64,000 nucleotides of DNA from Kineococcus mangrovi (GTDB taxonomy: Bacteria > Actinomycetota > Actinomycetes > Actinomycetales > Kineococcaceae). The notes under the pieces are model-generated. The model made no database searches. It was given only the letters and a program-made list of their open reading frames with translations, and was not told the origin of the DNA. This document shows, piece by piece, positions 20,252-29,985 of this stretch (positions within the stretch are counted from its first letter, which is position 1; every line of letters begins with the position of its first letter). Where the stretch lies: positions 310,001 to 374,000 of the forward strand of contig NZ_JBGGTQ010000004.1 of NCBI RefSeq assembly GCF_041320705.1, written 5' to 3'. A program made the translations under genes and the position numbers.

Positions 20252-20314
20252 GGTGGTGCGCTCCTCGCTGGAGGGGACGTGCTGACTGATCGCGACGTTA
20301 CAACCGAGTCAGAA

Positions 20315-20495
20315 GTTGTTCAAGCCCCTGGGTCGAGGTCGTCACCGATCGGGTCAGGACCCGGTCCCGCGCGGGTGGCCGCCGAGCCGGCGGCCGGGTG
20401 AACAACTCTTTGAACCAGGTGTGAACAAGGTGCAGAGAGCAGGTGTCCCCGCCACCCGAACAACGTCGACCGTGCGCTGAACAACCGTGAACAGG
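20315..20495 (+). promoter_or_regulatory. cluster of GAACAAC repeats between whiB and the MerR-type gene
   Basis: GAACAAC occurs at 20400-20406, 20458-20464 and 20479-20485, with variants GAACAAG at 20423-20429 and GAACAGG at 20489-20495. A reverse copy, GTTGTTC, is at 20315-20321. Start-to-start spacings of the direct copies are 23, 35, 21 and 10 bases, most of them near whole helical turns. They fill the intergenic region of two divergent regulator genes and look like a multi-site binding array. Confidence 0.5.
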
Positions 20496-20549
20496 GTTGG
20501 CGCGGTGAGGCGAGTGGCGCGGCGGGGACCGTCGCGACAGACTTCGGCC

Positions 20550-21632
20550 ATGCCGTCCGCCGTCGACCCCGTCAACGGGAGCGCGTCCGCGCCGCCCGCG
20601 CCGCGCATGACCCTCACCGTGGCGGCCGTGGCCCGGCGGCTCGGCGTCGCCCCGGCCACGTTGCGGACGTGGGACCGGCGCTACGGCCTCGGGCCCTCCG
20701 AGCACACCGCGGGCGCGCACCGCCGCTACTCCGCCTCCGACCTCGCCCGCCTCGTGGTGATGCGGCGCCTGACCCTGGAGGGGGTCTCGCCCGCCGAGGC
20801 GGCGCAGCTGGCCGCGACGACGGCGGTCGCCGGCGGCGGGTTCGCGCTGGCGAGCGTCTCGACGATCCCGACGGCGGTCATCGAGGCGGCCGTGACCGAC
20901 GCCGCCGCCATCGCCGGGCCCACCTCGGGTCTCCTCCCCCCGGGTGCCAGCGGCCCGGAGGGCCCGGACGCCGTCCGTCCCGACGAGTCCGAGGACGCCG
21001 AGAGCCGTCCCTCACCGGCCCTGCCCGGTGCTGACGCGCCGGGTCGGGCCGCCGTCGACGACGAGGACTGGGCGGTCGCGAGCCTGTCGGACCGCTTCGC
21101 GGACGAGGTCCGCGTGCGCGGGGTCGCCCGCGCGTGGGACGAGGTGCTCGGCCCGGCCTCGGCCGCGCGGGACGCGGCGATGCACGCCGCCGTCGCCCGC
21201 GCCCTGTCCGCCCTCCCCACCGCCGACGGCGAGCGGGCGGTCCTGCTGGCCGGAGCCGGCACCGCCGACGACCGGGACCGCACCCCCGTCCTGCTCGCCG
21301 CCGCGGCCGCGCTGGCCGAGCGCGGTGCCGGGGCGCGCAGCGTCGGGGACGGCGTCCCGGCGCGGATGCTCGCCGCCGCCGTGCGCAGGGTCCGGCCGCC
21401 GGCCCTGCTGCTCGTCGCTCCCGGGGCCACCTCGCGCGAGGACGTGCTGCCCGAGCTGGCCGACCTCCTGCGGGTGCGCCCGGCCCCCCTGCTCGTCGTG
21501 CTCGGCGGGCCGGACCTCGTCGCCGACCTGCAGCGGGTGCGGGAGGAGGCCGCCGGCCCCGAACGCGACCTCGTCCCGGTCGCCGGTCTCACCGAGGCCG
21601 TCGCCGCCTGCGTGGGGGCCGTCTCCTCGTGA
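20550..21632 (+). CDS. MerR-type transcriptional regulator with a B12-binding-like C-terminal domain
   Basis: About 360 residues from ATG 20550; an in-frame start at 20487 is also possible but falls inside the GAACAAC repeat array. The N-terminal MerR winged helix reads TVAAVARRLGVAPATLRTWDRRYGLGPSE. A linker follows, then an alpha/beta domain resembling the cobalamin-binding region of CarH/LitR regulators (LLVAPGATSREDVLPELADLL). The cobalamin His motif DXHXXG is not present, so B12 binding is doubtful. It lies directly upstream of bldM and may act with it in developmental control. Confidence 0.75.
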   Translation: MPSAVDPVNGSASAPPAPRMTLTVAAVARRLGVAPATLRTWDRRYGLGPSEHTAGAHRRYSASDLARLVVMRRLTLEGVSPAEAAQLAATTAVAGGGFALASVSTIPTAVIEAAVTDAAAIAGPTSGLLPPGASGPEGPDAVRPDESEDAESRPSPALPGADAPGRAAVDDEDWAVASLSDRFADEVRVRGVARAWDEVLGPASAARDAAMHAAVARALSALPTADGERAVLLAGAGTADDRDRTPVLLAAAAALAERGAGARSVGDGVPARMLAAAVRRVRPPALLLVAPGATSREDVLPELADLLRVRPAPLLVVLGGPDLVADLQRVREEAAGPERDLVPVAGLTEAVAACVGAVSS

Positions 21633-21834
21633 GCACCACCGGGGACCGACCGCTCTCGTAGGGGCTAATAACACGGCGACCGGGTAGTCGTCCAGTCTCC
21701 GGTGCTTCTCGTCGGTCCCAGGCGCTCAGGTCGGGTCCAGGGTGTGCCGACAACTCTCTTCGTGGGGCACCCGACGTGCGCCGCAGCGGGGCCACGGACG
21801 GCCACGCTCCACCCGCACAGGGAAGAGGTTTGTG

Positions 21835-22446
21835 GTGGCAACGGTACTGGTCTGCGATGACCTTCCGCTGGCCCGCGAGGCCATGCGACGCATGGTGGCG
21901 GCCGTCCCGGGCGTGACCCGCGTCGTGGGTGCGAGCTCGGGCGAAGAGGCGCTGCAGCGGTGGCCCGTGGAACGGCCCTCGCTGGTGATCATGGACGTGC
22001 GGATGCCCGGCATCGGCGGGGTGGAAGCCGCTCGCCGGCTGCTCGCCCGTCACCCGGAGGCCAACGTCCTCATGGCCACGATGGCCGAGGACGGCGACGG
22101 GGTGGCCCGCGCGGTCGCCGCCGGCGCACGCGGCTACCTGGTCAAGGACGTCTCGCGCGAGGAGCTGGCCACGGCCGTGCTCCAGGCGCTGCAGGACGTC
22201 AGCCGCCGGCGCGCCGGCGGCCGCACCCGCACGGTCCTCACCGGCCGCGCGCCGGTGCTGACCGAGCGCGAGCAGCAGGTGCTCGTCGGCATGAGCCGCG
22301 GGCGCAGCAACGCCGAGATCGGCCGCGAGCTGTTCCTCTCGGAGGACACGGTGAAGACGCACGCGCGTCGGCTGTTCCGCAAGCTCGAGGCGGCCGACCG
22401 TGCTCAGGCGGTGGCTGTGGGATTCCGCTGGGGTCTCGTACGGTAG
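21835..22446 (+). CDS. bldM: response regulator BldM
   Basis: A 203-residue NarL/FixJ-type regulator. The receiver domain starts VLVCDDLPLAREAMRR; with GTG 21835 the phosphorylatable Asp of VIMDVRMPG is residue 54, the same number as in Streptomyces BldM. The C-terminal HTH reads GRSNAEIGRELFLSEDTVKTHARRLF and the protein ends AVGFRWGLVR, nearly identical to BldM. GTG 21832 is an alternative, but 21835 has better spacing from GAAGAGG. BldM controls development in streptomycetes; its neighbours sigD/shbA and guaB are also conserved there. Confidence 0.93.
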   Translation: MATVLVCDDLPLAREAMRRMVAAVPGVTRVVGASSGEEALQRWPVERPSLVIMDVRMPGIGGVEAARRLLARHPEANVLMATMAEDGDGVARAVAAGARGYLVKDVSREELATAVLQALQDVSRRRAGGRTRTVLTGRAPVLTEREQQVLVGMSRGRSNAEIGRELFLSEDTVKTHARRLFRKLEAADRAQAVAVGFRWGLVR

Positions 22447-22837
22447 GCGGGTGAGCCCGGGGGGCGACGAGTCCGTCGATGCGCGCGGCGGCCGGTCCGA
22501 CGCAGACTCCCGACACGCGGACGGCGGACGTGACGTCGGACGTGACGTCGGTGCCGTCGTCGTGCCCGACACCCCCCGGGTCGAACGGTCCTCCCCGGAC
22601 CTGGAGGTCGACGGGGACCTCGGCGCTCCCGGTGACCTGGTCCCGGGCGCGGTGGACGGGGTGCGCGTCGAGGCCCGGCCCGGTCCCGACCTCCAGGTCG
22701 ACGGTCGTCCCACCGACGGGGAGGACGACCGGCCCGGCCGGAGCCACGACCAGGACCACGACGAGGACGAGGGGGCAGGGGCGACCCGGCACCCGTCGGC
22801 GGGGGAGCGGGGTGTAACGCCCGGTCGTCCCGCGACG
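22447..22837 (+). other. 391-base gap between bldM and sigD, open in the sigD frame
   Basis: No separate gene is evident. The sigD frame stays open throughout, from GTG 22451, and would add about 129 Asp/Gly/Arg-rich residues. The stretch has short repeats such as CGTGACGTCGG and GACCTGGAGGTCGACGG-like units. It is either a long promoter/leader region or an unusual N-terminal extension. GTAACG at 22813-22818 is a weak -10 candidate. Confidence 0.4.
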
Positions 22838-23418
22838 ATGGACAGTTCGGAAGCCGGGGGGCTCCAGGCACTGGCGGCGCGTGCCCTGTCGGGGGAACAG
22901 GGCGCCGTCGCCGACCTCCTGGCAGCGGTTCGCCGCCTCGTCCACCGTTACTGCCGGGCCAAGCTCGGGCGCCTGCCCGGAGCTGATCACGCCGCAGAGG
23001 ATGCGGCACAGGAGGTCTGCATCGCCGTGTTGACGGCCCTGCCCCGCTACAAGGACACGGGACGCCCGTTCGAGGCGTTCGTGTACCGGATCGCGGCCAA
23101 CAAGGTCGCCGACGCCCAGCGCGCCTCCTACCGCGCTCCCGTCCCGACCGACGACGTCCCCGACGCCGCGACGGCCGAGCCGGGCCCCGAACAGCTGGCC
23201 CTCGACGCCTTCGACGCCGAGACCGTCGGCCGGCTGCTCGACACGCTGCCGCCCAAGCTGCGCGAGATCATCACGCTGCGGGTGGGGGCGGGCATGTCCG
23301 CCGAGGAGACGGGCCGTGCCCTGGGCATGACGGCCGGGGCCGTGCGGGTCGCCCAGCACCGCGCCATGCAGAAGCTGCGCAAGACCGCCCTCGAGGACGC
23401 CTCCCTGCAGGTGGCGCC

Positions 23419-23422
<4 letters not shown>
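22838..23422 (+). CDS. sigD: RNA polymerase sigma factor, SigD/ShbA type
   Basis: A 194-residue sigma-70-family ECF-like factor. Region 2 is HRYCRAKLGRLPGADHAAED to FEAFVYRIAANKVADAQR. Region 4 is LPPKLREIITLRVGAGMSAEETGRALGMTAGAVRVAQHRAMQKLRK. ATG 22838 gives the usual length. The locus bldM - sigma - anti-sigma - guaB corresponds to sigD-rsdA-guaB2 in mycobacteria and bldM-shbA-guaB in streptomycetes, where ShbA drives the principal sigma gene. The stop overlaps the start of the anti-sigma gene by four bases. Confidence 0.88.
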
Positions 23423-26494
<3,072 letters not shown>

Positions 26495-26511
26495 CCACCA
26501 CCCGGGGCGGG

Positions 26512-26533
26512 CCGCGCGCGGACGGGCGCGCGG
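26512..26533 (+). terminator. hairpin between guaB and guaB3
   Basis: CCGCGCGC (26512-26519) pairs with GCGCGCGG (26526-26533) over a six-base loop. It lies 18 bases after the guaB stop and just before the guaB3 -10 element. It is a plausible terminator without a T-run. Confidence 0.45.
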
Positions 26534-26544
26534 TCCGCAGCGGG

Positions 26545-26559
26545 TAGCCTGCTGCCGTG
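26545..26559 (+). promoter_or_regulatory. leaderless-type -10 element of guaB3
   Basis: TAGCCT at 26545-26550, six bases, then GTG 26557. This is the same hexamer as at glmS and the SURF1 gene. Confidence 0.55.
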
Positions 26560-27678
26560 TCTGAGATCGAGATCGGCCGCGGCAAGCGGGGGCGACGCGC
26601 CTACAGCTTCGACGACATCGCCGTCGTCCCGAGCCGTCGCACGCGCGACCCCGAGGACGTCTCCACGACGTGGCAGATCGACGCGTACCACTTCGACATC
26701 CCCGTGATGAGCGCGCCGATGGACTCGGTCGCCTCGCCCGCGACGGCCGTCGCGCTGGGGCGGCTCGGCGGTCTGGGCGTCCTCGACCTCGAGGGGCTGT
26801 GGACCCGGTACGCCGACCCCGAACCCCTCCTGGCCGAGATCGCCGGCCTCGACCCGGCCGTCGCGATCCCGCGCATGCAGGAGATCTACGCCGAACCCGT
26901 CAAGGCCGAGCTCATCACCAGCCGGCTGGCGGAGGTCCGCGCCGCCGGGGTGACCGTGGCCGGGGCGCTGTCCCCGCAGCGGACGCAGGAGTTCTGGAAG
27001 GTCGTCGTCGACGCCGGGGTCGACCTGTTCGTCATCCGCGGCACCACGGTCTCGGCCGAGCACGTCTCCGGCACGACCGAACCCCTGAACCTCAAGCGGT
27101 TCATCTACGAGCTCGACGTCCCCGTGGTCGTCGGCGGCGCGGCGGGCTACACCGCCGCGCTGCACCTGATGCGCACGGGGGCGGCCGGTGTCCTCGTCGG
27201 GTTCGGCGGGGGAGCGGCGCACACGACGCGCACCGCGCTGGGCATCCACGCGCCGATGGCCTCGGCCGTCGCCGACGTCGCGGCCGCGCGCCGCGACTAC
27301 ATGGACGAGTCCGGCGGCCGGTACGTCCACGTCATCGCCGACGGCGGGGTGGGCACGTCCGGCGACATCGTCAAGGCCATCGCCTGCGGGGCGGACGCCG
27401 TCATGCTCGGTGCGGCCCTGGCCCGCGCCACCGAGGCCCCGGGCCGCGGCTGGCACTGGGGACCGGAGGCCCACCACTCCGTGCTGCCGCGCGGGGAACG
27501 TGTCCGGGTCGGGACGTCGGCCCCGTTGGCGGAGATCCTGGGCGGTCCCGGCCGGGTGGCGGACGGGACGACGAACCTCATGGGCGCGCTGCGCCGGTCG
27601 ATGGCCACGACGGGGTACTCCGACCTGAAGGAGTTCCAGCGCATCGAGGTCGTCGTCTCGCCGTACCAGCCCGCCTGA
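26557..27678 (+). CDS. guaB3: GuaB3-family IMP dehydrogenase-like protein
   Basis: A 373-residue (beta/alpha)8 protein without CBS domains, starting EIEIGRGKRGRRAYSFDDIA, the GuaB3 family signature. It has IPVMSAPMDSVASP and HVIADGGVGTSGDIVKAIACGADAVMLG. The loop that carries the catalytic Cys in IMPDH (GSICTTR) is here GAAHTTR, so the Cys is replaced by His. Other GuaB3 proteins also lack the Cys and the family has no established IMPDH reaction. The guaB-guaB3 pair is conserved in actinobacteria. Confidence 0.9.
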   Translation: MSEIEIGRGKRGRRAYSFDDIAVVPSRRTRDPEDVSTTWQIDAYHFDIPVMSAPMDSVASPATAVALGRLGGLGVLDLEGLWTRYADPEPLLAEIAGLDPAVAIPRMQEIYAEPVKAELITSRLAEVRAAGVTVAGALSPQRTQEFWKVVVDAGVDLFVIRGTTVSAEHVSGTTEPLNLKRFIYELDVPVVVGGAAGYTAALHLMRTGAAGVLVGFGGGAAHTTRTALGIHAPMASAVADVAAARRDYMDESGGRYVHVIADGGVGTSGDIVKAIACGADAVMLGAALARATEAPGRGWHWGPEAHHSVLPRGERVRVGTSAPLAEILGGPGRVADGTTNLMGALRRSMATTGYSDLKEFQRIEVVVSPYQPA

Positions 27679-27710
27679 CGCCACCCGTCACCCGCGCCCC
27701 GAGGAGCCCC

Positions 27711-28670
27711 GTGAGCCAGCACGACAGCACCCCCTGGACGCCCGACGCGATGGGCCGGCAGGAGGGCCGCACCGTCCTGGTCACGGGCGCGAACTCCGGG
27801 CTGGGCCTGCACGTGGCGACCGAGTTCGCCCGCCGCGGCGCCGACGTCCTGCTCGCCTGCCGCAACCCCGAGCGGGGCCGGGCCGCGGTGGCGCAGGTGC
27901 GGGCCGAGGCCGGCGACTCCGGGGTCGACGCGCACGTCGAGCTCGTCGCCCTCGACGTGGCCGACCTCGCCAGCGTCCGGCGCGCCGCCTCCGACGTCCT
28001 GCACCGCCGGTCCAGCATCGACGTCCTCGTCAACAACGCGGGCGTCATGGTGCCGCCGTTCGGCCGCACCGTGGACGGGTTCGAGACGCAGGTCGGCACG
28101 AACCACCTGGGCCACTTCGCCTTCACGGGCCTGCTGCTGCCGGCGCTGCTGGCCGGTGGCGGCGGCCGCGTCGTCAGCGTGGCGAGCGTGGCCCACAAGT
28201 TCGGCCGGCTGAACCGGGAGAACTACCAGAGCGAACGCAGCTACCAGAAGTGGCTGGCGTACGGGCGGTCCAAGCTGTCGAACCTCCTGTTCGCCTTCGA
28301 GCTGCAGCGCCGCGCGACCGCGGTCGGGGCGCCGCTGGTGTCGGTCGCCGCCCACCCCGGGCTGTCCGAGACGAACCTGTGGAAGACGACCCCGCTCGGC
28401 GGGAACCGCGTCGGTGAGGCGCTCGCCCAGGTGCTCGGCCGGGCCGTCGGGCAGTCCGCGGCCCTCGGCGCGTGGCCGCTGCTGCGCGCCGCGACCGACC
28501 CCGAGGTCGTGGGCGGGGAGTACTTCGGCCCCGGCGGGCGGCAGGAGTGGCGGGGTTTCCCCGTCCTGGTCCCCGCCAGCCCGCACGCCTACGACACCTC
28601 CGACGCGGCCTGGTTGTGGGCCCGTTCGGTGCAGTGGACGGGCGTGGACCCGGCCGAGCTCAGCGCCTGA
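27711..28670 (+). CDS. short-chain dehydrogenase/reductase, retinol dehydrogenase-like
   Basis: A 319-residue classical SDR. VLVTGANSGLGLHVATEFARRGADVLLACRN is the NAD(P)-binding fold, with Arg after the second strand favouring NADP(H). VLVNNAGVM is conserved, the catalytic Ser lies in VASVAH and the Tyr-Lys pair in AYGRSK. The sequence fits the RDH/WWOX-like subgroup acting on lipophilic alcohols or ketones; substrate unknown. GTG 27711 follows GAGGAG with eight-base spacing. The end overlaps the convergent MFS gene by 11 bases. Confidence 0.87.
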   Translation: MSQHDSTPWTPDAMGRQEGRTVLVTGANSGLGLHVATEFARRGADVLLACRNPERGRAAVAQVRAEAGDSGVDAHVELVALDVADLASVRRAASDVLHRRSSIDVLVNNAGVMVPPFGRTVDGFETQVGTNHLGHFAFTGLLLPALLAGGGGRVVSVASVAHKFGRLNRENYQSERSYQKWLAYGRSKLSNLLFAFELQRRATAVGAPLVSVAAHPGLSETNLWKTTPLGGNRVGEALAQVLGRAVGQSAALGAWPLLRAATDPEVVGGEYFGPGGRQEWRGFPVLVPASPHAYDTSDAAWLWARSVQWTGVDPAELSA

Positions 28671-29874
28671 GCGGGGCCGCCAGCGCGCTCACCGCGAGCA
28701 GCGCCCCGGCCACCGCCACGACGGTGAACCCCGCGGCGGGTCCGGCGTGCTCGGCGACCGTCCCCCCGAGGGAGGCGCCGGCGGCGACGCCCAGGACGAT
28801 CCCGGAGTTCAGCAGCGCCATGAGGAACGCCCCGCGCTCGGCGGGCACGAGCCGGGCAGCCGCCGTGTTGACGGTCACGAGGGCGGGGCCGATGAACAAC
28901 CCCGTGACGAGGACGGCGCCGGTCAGCGTCCCGAGGTGGGTGGCCGTGGCGGCCATCAGCCCGGCGCCGGCCAGCAGCCCCAGGCCGCACACCAGCCACC
29001 GGGCCCGCAGGCCGAAGCGCGCGGGCAGCAGCACGAGGCAGACGGTCGTGGCGGTGGACCCGACCGCGGACACGGCGTAGACGAGGGACCCCAGCGAGGG
29101 GGAGCCGATGCGTTCGGCCGCGGCCGTCACCCCGGTCTGCGTCGCGCCGAACGTGGCGCCCATGCAGACCATCGCCAGGACGGGGACGGCCACGACCCAC
29201 GGCACCCGCGCCTGCGGCCGGGAGGTGTCCCGGGGGACCGGCGCGGTGTGCCGGTGGCTGCGGTGGCAGGCGAACGCCGTGACGAACACGGACGTCAGCG
29301 CCGCGGACGTCAGCAGCGCGGCGGCCGGGCTCCCCAGGACACCGACCACGCCGACGAGGGCGGGGCCCAGGATGAACGCGGCCTCGTCGACGGTGCCCTC
29401 GGCGGCGAACGCCGTGGCCAGGTCGTCCCGGTCACCGGTCATCCGCAACCAGCGGGCGCGGGAGAGACCGCTGACCGACGGCAGCGTCAGCCCGACGACC
29501 GCGGCGGCCGCGAGCACCGCGGGGGTCCCGGAGGTGGCGAGGGCGGTGAACAACCCGGCCACGGCGAGCAGGTGCAGCGCGACGACGACGAGCAGGACGG
29601 CCCGCTGCCCGCGCCGGTCCGCCGACCAGCCGACGACGGGGACGCCGACGGCCTCACCGATCGCGGCGGCCGCGCTGGCGAGGCCACCGACCGCGACGGA
29701 CCCGCTGGAGGCCGTGACCAGCGCCAGGACTGCGAGCGGGACCATCGTGATGGGCAGCCGGCCCAGTGCGGAGACGGGCAGGTAGGCCCTGCCGGCGATC
29801 TGCGGCAGCCGCGCGTAGCGCGAACGCAGACCAGTCGAGGGGGAAGTGGTGGACGGGGGTGTGGTCGTGCTCAC
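28660..29874 (-). CDS. MFS transporter
   Basis: A 404-residue membrane protein with about twelve hydrophobic segments in two six-helix halves. The cytoplasmic loop 2-3 motif of MFS exporters appears as GWSADRRGQRAVLL. No substrate can be deduced. GTG 29874 starts it. The gene has host-like high G+C; the low-G+C island begins about 60 bases upstream of its start, so the island may have replaced its original promoter region. Confidence 0.82.
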   Translation of the reverse strand: MSTTTPPSTTSPSTGLRSRYARLPQIAGRAYLPVSALGRLPITMVPLAVLALVTASSGSVAVGGLASAAAAIGEAVGVPVVGWSADRRGQRAVLLVVVALHLLAVAGLFTALATSGTPAVLAAAAVVGLTLPSVSGLSRARWLRMTGDRDDLATAFAAEGTVDEAAFILGPALVGVVGVLGSPAAALLTSAALTSVFVTAFACHRSHRHTAPVPRDTSRPQARVPWVVAVPVLAMVCMGATFGATQTGVTAAAERIGSPSLGSLVYAVSAVGSTATTVCLVLLPARFGLRARWLVCGLGLLAGAGLMAATATHLGTLTGAVLVTGLFIGPALVTVNTAAARLVPAERGAFLMALLNSGIVLGVAAGASLGGTVAEHAGPAAGFTVVAVAGALLAVSALAAPLRR

Positions 29875-29985
29875 GGGTACGCTCCAAATGCGTGGGTGCG
29901 CCTCCCCACCACAAGCGCACCGGGGCCCTGAGCTGTGACCATTAGACCGTACATCATCCCTGCGCCCAGCATGATGCAGTGCTCC

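Noticed and set aside
22238-23359. A minus-strand gene opposite bldM-sigD
   Set aside because: It is antisense to strong BldM and sigma-factor motifs and shows no conserved features.
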